Shown here piece by piece: positions 17,131 through 27,157 of a stretch of 64,000 bases of DNA. The notes below the pieces were generated by a model that was not told the DNA's origin, made no database searches, and saw nothing but the letters and a program-made list of their open reading frames with translations. Both the position numbers and the translations under genes were made by a program. Source of the DNA: Billgrantia ethanolica. GTDB taxonomy: Bacteria > Pseudomonadota > Gammaproteobacteria > Pseudomonadales > Halomonadaceae. The DNA lies in the NCBI RefSeq assembly GCF_021404305.1, contig NZ_JABFTX010000004.1:496001-560000 (forward strand), written 5' to 3'. Within the stretch, counting starts at the first letter, position 1. Each line of letters opens with the position of its first letter.

Positions 17131-17189
17131 CATATCTGTGAGCGACAACTTGGTTTACCTTTGCCAGACAGGCTTGCCTGAGAGCGACA
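17131..17189 (-). promoter_or_regulatory. Pair of candidate GbdR operators upstream of gbdR
   Basis: Two 17-bp elements read on the minus strand: TGTCGCTCTCAGGCAAG at 17173-17189 and TGTCGCTCACAGATATG at 17131-17147, 13 of 17 positions alike. Their starts are 42 bp apart, close to four helical turns. The first is 15/17 identical to a site in the gbcA/gbcB promoter. Location 65 bp before the regulator start suggests autoregulation (inference). Confidence 0.6.
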
Positions 17190-17253
17190 CCAAGACCCTG
17201 ACGAGCTGAATGCCGATACAACGTATAACGATTCCCGGCATTGGAGTATGAAC

Positions 17254-18414
17254 ATGTCCACGATGCCACCGGCTTCGGCCGCCCCGACTCAGCCCCTGCG
17301 CAAGGCACCCACGCCCCAGACGCTAGGTTTTCTGCTGCTGGAGAATTTCACCTTGTTCTCGCTGGCCTCGGCCATCGAGCCGCTGCGCATGGCAAATCAG
17401 CTGGCCGGTCGCGAGCTGTACCGCTGGTTCACGCTGAGCGTGGACGGCGGGCCGATCTCGGCCAGCGATGGCCTTAGGGTCACGCCGGACGGCGCCATCA
17501 CCATGCCGCTTGCGCTGGACATGATCATCGTCTGCGGCGGTGTGGGGCCGGCCCGAACCGTGCAGCGTGAACACGTCGTCTGGCTGCAGTCCCAGGCGCG
17601 CCTGTCGCGTCGATTGGGCGGCATCTGCACCGGTAGCTGGGCGCTGGCCAAGGCCGGGCTGCTGGACGGCTACGAGACCAGCGTGCACTGGGAGTGTCTG
17701 GCGGCGATGCGCGAGTCGTTCCCCCGGACGGTACTGACCACCCGGCTATTCACTATTGACCGTGACCGCGCCACCGCCTCCGGCGGCACCGCACCGCTCG
17801 ACATGATGCTGACCCTGATCGAGCGCGAACATGGGCGCGAGCTTTCGGCGGGCATTTCCGAGATGTTCATCTGCGACCGCGTGCGCGGCGAGAACGATCA
17901 TCAGCGTGTGCCGCTCAAGCATGTGCTGGGCACCACCCAGCCCAAGCTGCTGGAGATCGTGGCGCTGATGGAAGCCAACCTGGAAGAGCCCATCGAGCTC
18001 GCCGAGCTGGCCGACTACGTCGACGTTTCGCGTCGCCAGCTCGAGCGGCTGTTCCAGAAGTACCTGCACTGCTCGCCGTCGCGCTACTACCTCAAGCTTC
18101 GCCTCACCCGGGCCCGCCAACTGCTCAAGCAGACCTCGATGCCGATCATCGAAGTGGCCTCGGCCTGCGGCTTCGTTTCCACGCCCCACTTCTCCAAATG
18201 CTATCGGGAGTTCTTCGGCCTGCCGCCACGTGAGGAGCGGCTGGGCATGAGTCCGCTGCGCCAGCCGACGCTTCCCGAGCCGCCTGCCGAAGGCCTGCTG
18301 CTGCAACCGGTCCGCCTCGAGCCAGTGCCGGAGCAGCCGATCTCGGCGGCGCTGGTGGCGCTCGACAACGCCCGTGGCGAGCCCACCTACGCCAGCGTGC
18401 GTCTGGACCACTGA
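17254..18414 (+). CDS. gbdR: Glycine betaine catabolism regulator, AraC-type with DJ-1/PfpI-like domain
   Basis: A 386-residue GlxA/AraC regulator. The N-terminal DJ-1/PfpI-like domain (about residues 25-200) has GFLLLENFTLFSLASAIEPL, RMANQLAGRELYRW and the GGICTGSWALAKAGLLDG nucleophile-elbow region. The C-terminal AraC double helix-turn-helix (about 230-330) has LAELADYVDVSRRQLERLF and IIEVASACGFVSTPHFSKCYREFFG. This matches Pseudomonas GbdR, which activates betaine and dimethylglycine catabolism when those compounds are present. Start is the ATG seven bases after GGAG; an ATG six bases earlier would leave no spacing. Its position beside dipeptidase, dgc and gbc homologues supports the call. 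Confidence 0.93.
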   Translation: MSTMPPASAAPTQPLRKAPTPQTLGFLLLENFTLFSLASAIEPLRMANQLAGRELYRWFTLSVDGGPISASDGLRVTPDGAITMPLALDMIIVCGGVGPARTVQREHVVWLQSQARLSRRLGGICTGSWALAKAGLLDGYETSVHWECLAAMRESFPRTVLTTRLFTIDRDRATASGGTAPLDMMLTLIEREHGRELSAGISEMFICDRVRGENDHQRVPLKHVLGTTQPKLLEIVALMEANLEEPIELAELADYVDVSRRQLERLFQKYLHCSPSRYYLKLRLTRARQLLKQTSMPIIEVASACGFVSTPHFSKCYREFFGLPPREERLGMSPLRQPTLPEPPAEGLLLQPVRLEPVPEQPISAALVALDNARGEPTYASVRLDH

Positions 18415-18679
18415 CCCCGACGGCTCGCGACTTGGGCGCCGTGGGCCGTTAACCCATCTCTTTTCGATTCCTTCCCTCTCCCGCCCGGCGCGGGAGAGGG
18501 GTTTGCGTGACTGGATTCCGCCCTTCCAGTGGAAGGCGGCAGGAGTGGTGAGCTGTGCCGTTCGTCGCAGTCGCGACAGGAGTGACGTTTTTGGAATTAT
18601 CGCCGTCGCTTCCAGAAGTCGGGACTCATCATGCCAGCGCTATGCTGCCTTCAAGTCAATCCATCCGGAGCACGCCCTC

Positions 18680-19657
<978 letters not shown>

Positions 19658-19691
19658 CGATTGCGGCTGAGGCGACTCCTCAGCGAGGAGC

Positions 19692-19883
19692 GCCGGGGGC
19701 AGGCCGAAGAGGAGGTCCGACTCCAGGGGTGAGGAGCACTGCTCCGAACGGGCTGGCCATGGATGGCCAGCACCGGCCCTGCAAGCGGAGCAGGATGCGA
19801 GAGCGCCGCAGGGAATCGGTAGCGTACAGGGAAGTATTCACAGCGCCTCCTCGACGGTCCGGCGCCCCGGGGCCTGCCCCCGG
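19692..19883. repeat. Intergenic hairpin-bearing repeat, copy 1
   Basis: A roughly 190-bp element fills most of the gap 19658-19961. It is bounded by perfect 13-bp inverted arms (CCGGGGGCAGGCC at 19693-19705 and its complement at 19871-19883). Inside, CTGGCCAT-GG-ATGGCCAG at 19753-19770 forms a hairpin, followed by CAGGGAAGTATTCACAGCGCC. A shorter relative occurs at 22618-22716. No coding potential was seen. Confidence 0.8.
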
Positions 19884-19961
19884 ATCAGCTCCGAGCGGTG
19901 CTGCCAAAGACGATGCTCTTGCCCGCAATGCCATAACAAACAAGATTTGAGGAAACCAACC

Positions 19962-20507
19962 GTGACCAAGATGGCCCCTGAGCTTCCCATCGAGGTGGAT
20001 AGCGAAACCGGCGTGTGGACCACCGACGCCCTGCCGATGCTTTACGTGCCACGGCACTTTTTTATCAACAACCACACGGCCGTCGCCGAAGCGCTGGGTG
20101 TGGATAACTATGCCGAGATTCTCTACCGCGCCGGCTACAAGAGCGCCTGGCACTGGTGCGAGAAGGAGGCCGAATTGCACGGTCTGGAAGGCGTCGACGT
20201 GTTCGAGCATTACATGAAGCGGCTGTCTCAGCGCGGCTGGGGCAAGTTCGTCACCGAGGCCATCGATCTCGATGCCGGTACCGCCCGCGTACGCCTGGAG
20301 CACAGCGCCTTCGTCTATCAGCTCGGCAAGACGGGGCACAAGGAGGAGTACATGTTCACCGGCTGGTTCGCCGGCGCCATGGACCAGATCCTCGCCGCCC
20401 GCGGCAGTGCCCTGCGCACCGTCGCCGAACAGACCCAGAGCGCCGCCGAGCCCGGCTGCGAGGTAGGCATCTTCACCGTTCAGCCGTTGGCCGACGCCCA
20501 GGGTTGA
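19962..20507 (+). CDS. Conserved protein between dipeptidase and dgcA (DUF5943-like)
   Basis: A 181-residue soluble protein starting at a GTG eight bases after TTGAGGA; an ATG three codons in is the alternative. It reads LPIEVDSETGVWTTDALPML then YVPRHFFINNHTAVAEALG, followed by YRAGYKSAWHWCEKEAELHG. This looks like a V4R/4-vinyl-reductase-like ligand-binding fold, but I claim no activity. Pseudomonas has an equivalent unnamed gene immediately before dgcA. It is 10 bp upstream of dgcA and surely co-transcribed. A sensing or accessory role for the demethylase is possible but unproven. Confidence 0.85.
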   Translation: MTKMAPELPIEVDSETGVWTTDALPMLYVPRHFFINNHTAVAEALGVDNYAEILYRAGYKSAWHWCEKEAELHGLEGVDVFEHYMKRLSQRGWGKFVTEAIDLDAGTARVRLEHSAFVYQLGKTGHKEEYMFTGWFAGAMDQILAARGSALRTVAEQTQSAAEPGCEVGIFTVQPLADAQG

Positions 20508-20517
20508 GGAGGTTTCC

Positions 20518-22590
20518 ATGGCATTCGACGCGATCTTCGAGCCGATCCAGATCGGCAAGCTGACCATCCGCAATCGTGTGGTCAGCACCGCCCACGCCGA
20601 GGTGCATGCCACCGACGGCGGCATGACCACCGAGCGCTACGTCAAGTACTACGAGGAGAAGGCCAAGGGTGGCTGCGGCCTGTGTATCTGCGGCGGCTCC
20701 TCCGTCGTCTCCATCGACAGCCCCCAGGGCTGGTGGAGCTCGGTGAACCTGTCCACCGACCGCATCATCCCGTACTTCCAGAATCTCGCCGATGCCGTGC
20801 ACAAGCACGGCGGCAAGATCATGATCCAGATCACCCACATGGGTCGGCGCTCGCGTTGGGACGGCTTCGACTGGCCGACCCTGGTGTCGCCCTCCGGCAT
20901 TCGCGAGCCGGTGCATCGCTCCACCTGCAAGACCATCGAGGAGGAGGAGATCTGGCGCATCATCGGCGACTACGCCCAGGCCGCGCGGCGGGCCAAGGAG
21001 GGCGGTCTTGACGGCGTCGAGCTCTCTGCGGTGCACCAGCACCTGATCGATCAGTTCTGGAGCCCGCGGGTCAACAAGCGTACCGACCAGTGGGGCGGCA
21101 GTTTCGAGAACCGCATGCGCTTCGGCATGGAGGTGCTCAAGGCGGTGCGTGCCGAGGTGGGCGAAGACTTCGTCGTCGGCATGCGTATCTGCGGCGACGA
21201 GTTCCACCCGGACGGCCTGACCCACGAGGACATGAAGCAGATCGCCGCCTATTACGACGCCACCGGCCAGGTCGATTTCTTCGGCGTGATCGGCTCCGGC
21301 TGCGATACCCACAACACCCTGGCCAACGTCATTCCCAACATGTCCTTCCCGCCGGAGCCCTTCCTGCACCTGGCGGCGGGCATCAAGGAAGTGGTCAAGG
21401 TGCCGGTGATCCACGCCCAGAACATCAAGGATCCCAACCAGGCCCAGCGTATCCTCGAAGGGGGCTACGTCGACCTGGTGGGCATGACCCGGGCGCACAT
21501 CGCCGACCCGCACCTGATCGCCAAGATCAAGATGGGCCAGATCGACCAGATCAAGCAGTGCGTGGGAGCCAACTACTGCATCGATCGCCAGTATCAGGGC
21601 CTCGACGTGCTGTGCATCCAGAACGCCGCGACCTCGCGGGAGTACATGGGCCTGCCGCACATCATCGAGAAGTCCGAGGGACCGAAGCGCAAGGTGGTGG
21701 TGGTGGGTGGCGGCCCCGGCGGTATGGAAGCGGCCCGTGTCGCCGCCGAGCGCGGCCACGACGTGACCCTGTTCGAAGCCGCAGATCAGCTCGGCGGCCA
21801 GATCACCATCGCCGCCCAGGCGCCGCAGCGCGACCAGATCGCCGGTATCACCCGCTGGTACCAGCTGGAGCTGGCTCGCCTCAAGGTGGACCTGCGCCTC
21901 GGCACCCGCGCCGACGAGGCCACCCTCGAGGACCTGCGCCCGGACGTCGTGATACTGGCCACCGGCGGCCAGCCCTTCCTCAGCCAGTACCCGGAGTGGG
22001 GCTACTCGGAGAACCCCGAGGAGAGCCTGGTGGTCAGCACCTGGGACGTGCTCTCCGGCAAGGTGGCGCCGGGCAAGAACGTGCTGATCTACGACTCCAT
22101 CTGCGAGTTCTCCGGCGTTTCGGCGGCGGATTATCTGGCCGACAAGGGAGCCAAGGTCGAGATCGTCACCGACGACATCAAGCCCGGCGCGGCGGTGGGC
22201 GGCACCACCTTCCCGACCTACTACCGCAGTCTCTACGAGAAGGAGGTGATCATGACCTCCGACCTGATGCTGCACAAGGTCTACCGCGAGGGCGACGCCC
22301 TGGTGGCGGTGCTCGAGAACGAGTACACCGGCGCCATGGAGGAGCGAGTGGTCGACCAGGTGGTGGTGGAGAACGGCGTACGCCCCGACGAGGCGCTCTA
22401 CTACGCGCTGAAGGAGCGCTCGCGCAACCGCGGCCAGGTGGATCTCGAGGCGCTCTACGCCGCCAAGGCGCAGCCCTGCCTCGCCGAGGAAGGCGACGGC
22501 TACCTGCTGTTCCGCCTGGGCGACTGCACCGCGCCGCGCAATACGCATGCAGCAATTTATGACGCCCTGCGGCTGTGTAAAGACCTCTGA
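20518..22590 (+). CDS. dgcA: Dimethylglycine catabolism protein A, flavin oxidoreductase
   Basis: A 690-residue protein of the NADH:flavin oxidoreductase/2,4-dienoyl-CoA reductase type. The N-terminal FMN barrel (1-380) has STAHAEVHATDGGM, ITHMGRRSRWDGFDWP and QHLIDQFWSPRVNKRTDQWGG-like active-site segments. A Cys group in CVGANYCIDRQYQGLDVLC (about 343-361) is positioned for a 4Fe-4S cluster. The C-terminal FAD/NAD domain begins VVVVGGGPGGMEAARVAAERGH near 397. With DgcB it oxidatively demethylates dimethylglycine to sarcosine and formaldehyde, passing electrons to ETF. RBS GAGGAGG precedes the start. Confidence 0.93.
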   Translation: MAFDAIFEPIQIGKLTIRNRVVSTAHAEVHATDGGMTTERYVKYYEEKAKGGCGLCICGGSSVVSIDSPQGWWSSVNLSTDRIIPYFQNLADAVHKHGGKIMIQITHMGRRSRWDGFDWPTLVSPSGIREPVHRSTCKTIEEEEIWRIIGDYAQAARRAKEGGLDGVELSAVHQHLIDQFWSPRVNKRTDQWGGSFENRMRFGMEVLKAVRAEVGEDFVVGMRICGDEFHPDGLTHEDMKQIAAYYDATGQVDFFGVIGSGCDTHNTLANVIPNMSFPPEPFLHLAAGIKEVVKVPVIHAQNIKDPNQAQRILEGGYVDLVGMTRAHIADPHLIAKIKMGQIDQIKQCVGANYCIDRQYQGLDVLCIQNAATSREYMGLPHIIEKSEGPKRKVVVVGGGPGGMEAARVAAERGHDVTLFEAADQLGGQITIAAQAPQRDQIAGITRWYQLELARLKVDLRLGTRADEATLEDLRPDVVILATGGQPFLSQYPEWGYSENPEESLVVSTWDVLSGKVAPGKNVLIYDSICEFSGVSAADYLADKGAKVEIVTDDIKPGAAVGGTTFPTYYRSLYEKEVIMTSDLMLHKVYREGDALVAVLENEYTGAMEERVVDQVVVENGVRPDEALYYALKERSRNRGQVDLEALYAAKAQPCLAEEGDGYLLFRLGDCTAPRNTHAAIYDALRLCKDL

Positions 22591-22617
22591 GTTGGCGAAA
22601 GCCACCAACGGTGAGGG

Positions 22618-22716
22618 GCGCCGGGGGCAGGCCGTCGCGAGGGTCATTTGCCATGGATGGCAAATGTAGCGCCCAGGGAAGGGTTCACAGCGCCCTCGCA
22701 TAGGCCTGCCACCGGC
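22618..22716. repeat. Intergenic hairpin-bearing repeat, copy 2
   Basis: A shorter relative of the 19692 element, between dgcA and dgcB. The outer arms are GCCGGGGGCAGGCC and GGCCTGCCACCGG with one mismatch. The inner hairpin is CATTTGCCAT-GG-ATGGCAAATG (22645-22666, perfect 10-bp arms), followed by the shared stretch CAGGGAAGGGTTCACAGCGCC. Compared with copy 1 the hairpin flanks differ on both sides yet still pair. Confidence 0.8.
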
Positions 22717-22775
22717 AAAGCCCCGGCACCAAAGCTAACGCCAAAGCCAACGGCTTATGAGACGAGGTGAGCACC

Positions 22776-24800
22776 ATGCTCGACACCCTCCTGCCGATAC
22801 TGATCTTCTCCGCCCTGGCGCTGGCCGTGATCGGCGCCGTGCGGCGCATTCGCCTGTGGCGCCAGGGTCGACCCGCCCGGGTCGATCTGCTGCGCGGGCT
22901 CGCCGCCATGCCGCGGCGCTACCTGGTCGATCTGCACCATGTGGTGGCACGTGACAAGGTCATGTCCAACACCCACGTGGCCACCGCCGGCGGTTTCGTC
23001 GCGGCGGCCGTGCTGATGATCCTGGTACATGGCCTGGGGCTCGGCTCTTCAGAAAGCATGGGGCCCATCCTCGGCGGGCTGCTGCTGTTGGCCAGCGCCG
23101 CCATGTTCGTCGGCAGCCTGTTCGTCGCCAAACGGCGGCGCAACCCGCCGGCGCGGCTCTCCAAGGGGCCCTGGATGCGCCTGCCGAAGAGTCTGATGGC
23201 GTTCTCGGCGAGCGTGTTCCTGCTCACCCTGCCGACGCTTGGCATCCTGCCTGCCGGAACGGGCAGCGTGATCCTCGCTCTGGCGCTGGCCGCGGTGCTG
23301 GTGTGGGGTCTGGGCGAAATGTTCTTCGGCATGACCTGGGGCGGGCCGATGAAGCACGCCTTTGCCGGCGCCCTGCATCTGGCCTTCCATCGCCGCCCTG
23401 AGCGCTTCGGCGAGGGCAACCGCTCCACCGGGCTCAAGGCGCTGAACCTGGACGACCCCAAGGCCCCCCTGGGTGTCGAGACGCCCAGCGACTTCACCTG
23501 GAACCAGCTGCTCGGCTTCGATGCCTGCGTGCAGTGCGGACGCTGCGAGGCGATGTGCCCGGCCTTCGCCGCCGGTCAGCCGCTCAATCCCAAGAAGCTG
23601 ATTCAGGACATGGTCGTCGGCATGGCCGGCGGCAGCGATGCCCACTATGCCGGTAGCCCCTACCCGGACAAGCCCATTGGCGAACACCGCGGCCACCCGC
23701 ATGGGCCCATCGTGGCCCGCGAGGGCACTGCCCTTGTCGATGCCGAGACGCTGTGGTCGTGCACCACCTGCCGCGCCTGCGTCGAGGAGTGCCCGATGAT
23801 GATCGAGCACGTCGATGCCATCGTCGACATGCGTCGCTTCCTGACCCTGGAGCATGGCAATACCCCGGGCAAGGGCGCCGAGGTGCTCGACAACCTGATC
23901 GCCACCGACAATCCCGGCGGCTTCGATCCCGGCTCGCGCATGCACTGGGCGGCGGACCTCAACCTGCCGCTGATACGCGACATGGGGCAGGTCGACGTGC
24001 TGCTGTGGTTGGGCGACGGGGTCTTCGACATGCGCAATCAGCGCACGCTCAGGGCGCTGGTGAAGGTGCTGCGTGCGGCCGGCGTCGATTTTGCCGTGCT
24101 CGGCAACGAGGAGCGCGACAGCGGCGACGTGGCACGCCGCCTGGGCGACGAGGCGACCTTCCAGTCGCTGGCCAAGCGCAACATCGCGACGCTGTCGCAG
24201 TACCGCTTCCAGTGCATCGTCACCTGCGACCCGCACAGTTTCCATGTTCTCAAGAACGAGTACCGCGAGCTGGGCGGCCCTGATTTCAATGCAAACTGGG
24301 TTGTGCGCCACCACAGTACCTACATCGCCGAGCTGTTCGAGGCGGGTCGGCTGCACTTCACGCCCTGGAAGGGCGGCCGCGTCACCTATCACGACCCCTG
24401 CTATCTGGGCCGCTACAACGGCGAATACGAAGCACCACGCAACGTGCTCAAGGCGCTGGGCATCGAAGTGGCCGAGATGCAGCGTTCGGGATTCCGCTCG
24501 CGCTGCTGTGGCGGTGGCGGCGGCGCGCCGATCACCGATATCCCCGGCAAGCAGCGGATTCCCGACATGCGCATGAACGACGTCAAGGAGACCGGCGCCG
24601 AGCTGGTGGCGGTAGGCTGTCCGCAGTGCACCGCCATGCTCGAGGGGGTGGTCGATGCCACCGCCGAGGTGCGCGACATCGCCGAGCTGGTGGCCGATGC
24701 CCTGGTGGAGCGCCCTGCTGGCTCCGGTGGCGGCAGCGATAGCGCTCGCACCCCGCAGTCTGCCTCAACCCGTCCCTTGATGAAGGAGGTCACGCCATGA
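22776..24800 (+). CDS. dgcB: Dimethylglycine catabolism protein B, membrane Fe-S subunit
   Basis: A 674-residue protein. Several hydrophobic segments in the first 200 residues (LLPILIFSALALAVIGAV and others) anchor it in the membrane. Then come two 4Fe-4S motifs, CVQCGRCEAMCP (about 249) and CTTCRACVEECP (about 329), and C-terminal CCG-type Cys clusters (CYLGRY and CCGGGGGAP), as in heterodisulfide-reductase-like subunits. It pairs with DgcA in dimethylglycine demethylation and links it to ETF and the quinone pool. The ATG after AGGTGAGC is preferred over a GTG three codons earlier. The stop overlaps etfA (ATGA). Confidence 0.92.
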   Translation: MLDTLLPILIFSALALAVIGAVRRIRLWRQGRPARVDLLRGLAAMPRRYLVDLHHVVARDKVMSNTHVATAGGFVAAAVLMILVHGLGLGSSESMGPILGGLLLLASAAMFVGSLFVAKRRRNPPARLSKGPWMRLPKSLMAFSASVFLLTLPTLGILPAGTGSVILALALAAVLVWGLGEMFFGMTWGGPMKHAFAGALHLAFHRRPERFGEGNRSTGLKALNLDDPKAPLGVETPSDFTWNQLLGFDACVQCGRCEAMCPAFAAGQPLNPKKLIQDMVVGMAGGSDAHYAGSPYPDKPIGEHRGHPHGPIVAREGTALVDAETLWSCTTCRACVEECPMMIEHVDAIVDMRRFLTLEHGNTPGKGAEVLDNLIATDNPGGFDPGSRMHWAADLNLPLIRDMGQVDVLLWLGDGVFDMRNQRTLRALVKVLRAAGVDFAVLGNEERDSGDVARRLGDEATFQSLAKRNIATLSQYRFQCIVTCDPHSFHVLKNEYRELGGPDFNANWVVRHHSTYIAELFEAGRLHFTPWKGGRVTYHDPCYLGRYNGEYEAPRNVLKALGIEVAEMQRSGFRSRCCGGGGGAPITDIPGKQRIPDMRMNDVKETGAELVAVGCPQCTAMLEGVVDATAEVRDIAELVADALVERPAGSGGGSDSARTPQSASTRPLMKEVTP

Positions 24801-26089
24801 GCGAGATCGTGCGTCGCGATCCGCGCCGCGAGTGGATCGCCCGCAACCGCCTGCATCCCGAGCACGAACGGGTGCTGGCCGAGCTTGGCCAGAGTGCCGG
24901 GCATGGCATGGCGGCGACGGAATGGATGGGCCCCAACGGCGTGATCCGCAAGAATCCCCATGCGGTCGGCTTCATCGGGCCCAACGGTATCAAGCGCATC
25001 GACCGCAGCGGTGTCCAGCAGGCTGCCGCAGCGGGACGTGGCGCCAGTGCCGGTAGCAAGGCCGCCGACGAGCGGCGGCAGGTCATCATCGAGGCCCCGG
25101 ACTTCCTGGTCGCGGTGGTACCGGACCTGCCCGGCGGGCGTCTCTCCAGCCACGACCGTGACCTGCTGGGCCTGGCCCGGCAGCTGGCCGACGCCGATGG
25201 TGAGCGGCCGGGGGCCGTGCTGGCGGTGGTCTTCGGCCAGGCGGATGTCGGAGGGTATGGCGACGCCGGCATCGATCGGCTGCTCGTGCTGGAGGGCGAT
25301 GACATCGACGGCTACGCGCCGGAGGCACGCCTGGCGGCACTCACCGCCGTCGACGGCGAGTTTGCTCCGCGTCACTGGCTGTTGCCCGACTCCAAGCTGG
25401 GCGGCGCCGACCTGGGGCGGCGCCTGGCGGCGCGCCTTGGCGAACGGCCTGCCGCCGGCATCTGGCAGGTCGAACGGGACGCTGCCTGCGCGCTGGGCTG
25501 GCGCTGTACCGGGCGCGGTGCTGCGGGAACCAGCGATATCCAGCGCGCCCTGCCGCGTGTGGTACTGGCGCTGGCCGAATGTGCCGAACCCGTTTCCGAA
25601 ACCCGCCATGCGGTACAGCCGCTGGGCTTGTCGCAGCCGCTGCCGCCCCTGCTGGGGCGCATCGAGGACCTGGGCCAGGTGGCCGTCGACCCGGCCGGCG
25701 TGGCGCTTTCCGAAGCCGAGTTCATTCTTTCCGCCGGCAACGGCGTCAAGGACTGGGAGGGCTTCCATCAAGCCGCCAAGGTATTGGGAGCGACCGAAGG
25801 TGCCTCGCGGGTGGCGGTGGACGATGGCTTCATGCCGCGCCATCGCCAGGTGGGCGCTACCGGGACCTGGGTCACTGCACGGGTCTACGTGGCGGTGGGC
25901 ATCAGCGGTGCCATCCAGCACCTGCAGGGCATCCAGAGCTGCGACAAGGTAGTGGCCATCAACCTCGACCCGGGATGCGACATGATCAAGCGCGCCGACC
26001 TGGCGGTGATCGGCGACTCGGCGAGCATACTCGCGGCGCTGGTCGAGATGGTCCAACGGCAACGGGAGGAGAAGCGCGATGCAGCCTGA
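24797..26089 (+). CDS. etfA: Electron transfer flavoprotein alpha subunit, dgc-associated
   Basis: A 430-residue EtfA, about 120 residues longer than housekeeping EtfA (around 310). The extra N-terminal stretch includes MGPNGVIRKNPHAVGFIGPN and an Ala/Gly-rich linker. The C-terminal FAD domain is intact: GASRVAVDDGFMPRHRQVG, TARVYVAVGISGAIQH and NLDPGCDMIKRADLAVIGD. It accepts electrons from DgcAB. It overlaps dgcB by 4 nt and etfB by 11 nt. The long form is usual for ETF of methylamine and dimethylglycine clusters. Confidence 0.93.
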   Translation: MSEIVRRDPRREWIARNRLHPEHERVLAELGQSAGHGMAATEWMGPNGVIRKNPHAVGFIGPNGIKRIDRSGVQQAAAAGRGASAGSKAADERRQVIIEAPDFLVAVVPDLPGGRLSSHDRDLLGLARQLADADGERPGAVLAVVFGQADVGGYGDAGIDRLLVLEGDDIDGYAPEARLAALTAVDGEFAPRHWLLPDSKLGGADLGRRLAARLGERPAAGIWQVERDAACALGWRCTGRGAAGTSDIQRALPRVVLALAECAEPVSETRHAVQPLGLSQPLPPLLGRIEDLGQVAVDPAGVALSEAEFILSAGNGVKDWEGFHQAAKVLGATEGASRVAVDDGFMPRHRQVGATGTWVTARVYVAVGISGAIQHLQGIQSCDKVVAINLDPGCDMIKRADLAVIGDSASILAALVEMVQRQREEKRDAA

Positions 26090-26882
26090 AGTACAAAGAG
26101 AGGCGGTACTCGACGTGGCGGTGCTGGTCTCCGTGGGCCGCCACCCCGTGACCGGGCGCGCCCGGCGCGCCGATCAGGACGCCCGCGGCGTGGAGCTGGC
26201 CCTGTCCCTCGCTGGGGCGCGCATCTCCCTGCTGCACGCCGGCGCGCTCGACGAGGAGAGCGAAAGTGCCTTGCGCGGCTATCTGGGCATGGGCTTCCCC
26301 GCCTTGACCCTGGTCGAGCAGTTGCCTGGTGCCGACGTGATCCCCGCTCTGACCGACAGGCTGAGTGCAGCACGGCCGCAACTGGTGATCGCCGGCGAGC
26401 GCGCCGAGCAGGGCGAAGGCTCCGGCATGCTGCCTTACCTGCTGGCCGAGCGTCTTGGCTGGCCGCTGGTCGGTGGCCTGGCTGCCGTGGAAAAGGTCGA
26501 GAATGGCGTGGCCACCCTGCTCCAGGCTCTGCCTCGTGGCCAGCGCCGCCGGCTGCAGGTGCGGCTGCCGGCCATCGTCACCGTCGACGCTGCCGCCGCC
26601 GCGGCCCGCCAGAGCGCCTTCGGCCCGGCCCAGCGCGGTGAGATCGAGGCCGAGTCGGCAGCGGTTGAGTGGGACGAGGCTCAGCCGGAGTGGAACGTGA
26701 CACCGGCCCGCAAGCGTCCCAAGCGGCTCAAGATCGTCAAGGCGGCCTCGGCGCGGGATCGCTTCAAGGCCGCCGCGGCCAAGGCCGAAGGCGGCAGTGG
26801 CCAGGTGTTGACCGACGTGACCCCGGAGCAGGGCGCCGAGTCGATCTTCAAATTGCTCAAGGAAGAGGGCGTTCTGCGCTAG
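26079..26882 (+). CDS. etfB: Electron transfer flavoprotein beta subunit, dgc-associated
   Basis: A 267-residue EtfB-type protein: DVAVLVSVGRHPVTGRARRADQDARGVELAL at the start, then VIAGERAEQGEGSGMLPYLLAERLGWPLVGG matching the AMP-side domain of the beta subunit. The C-terminal tail is Lys/Glu-rich and includes RPKRLKIVKA. It forms the heterodimer with EtfA. It ends the dgc operon and is followed after 32 bp by a very strong terminator. Confidence 0.92.
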   Translation: MQPEVQREAVLDVAVLVSVGRHPVTGRARRADQDARGVELALSLAGARISLLHAGALDEESESALRGYLGMGFPALTLVEQLPGADVIPALTDRLSAARPQLVIAGERAEQGEGSGMLPYLLAERLGWPLVGGLAAVEKVENGVATLLQALPRGQRRRLQVRLPAIVTVDAAAAAARQSAFGPAQRGEIEAESAAVEWDEAQPEWNVTPARKRPKRLKIVKAASARDRFKAAAAKAEGGSGQVLTDVTPEQGAESIFKLLKEEGVLR

Positions 26883-26914
26883 CTTGCGATAACGCACCCA
26901 CGATAACGCCATAA

Positions 26915-26958
26915 CCCAACGCAACGACCCCGGCCTTGGCCGGGGTTGTTGCGTTGGG
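26915..26958. terminator. Very long-stem bidirectional terminator between etfB and the BCCT gene
   Basis: A 21-bp stem (left arm 26915-26935, right arm 26938-26958) with a 2-nt loop TT; only one pair is G-U rather than Watson-Crick. The core is GACCCCGGCC-TT-GGCCGGGGTT. It ends transcription of dgcA-etfB and may also stop read-through from the opposite side. Confidence 0.85.
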
Positions 26959-27103
26959 GGGCGGTATTGGCGGAGATAGGCAGCACCCAGGGCAAGTGGC
27001 ACACACGCCAACCGCGCGCCGGCGGCGGGCCTTGTATCGCTTGCGACAGCGATCCAACCGGTTGGTCTCTTGGAGCTTGGCTTATGTCTTCCCCCAACAA
27101 GAA

Positions 27104-27125
27104 GACCCCGGCCAAGGCCGGGGTC
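27104..27125 (-). terminator. Terminator of the BCCT transporter gene
   Basis: A perfect 10-bp stem GACCCCGGCC/GGCCGGGGTC with loop AA. On the minus strand it is followed by TCTTCTTGTT, a T-rich tail. It lies 33 bp past the transporter stop. Its core is the same as that of the terminator at 26915. Confidence 0.8.
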
Positions 27126-27157
27126 GCGTGGTTACTCCTTACATGAGGTTGGCGATT

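Noticed and set aside
20473..22701. Minus-strand open frame of 742 codons over dgcA
   Set aside because: Shadow of dgcA, which has a strong ribosome site and full-length domains; the antisense product resembles no family.
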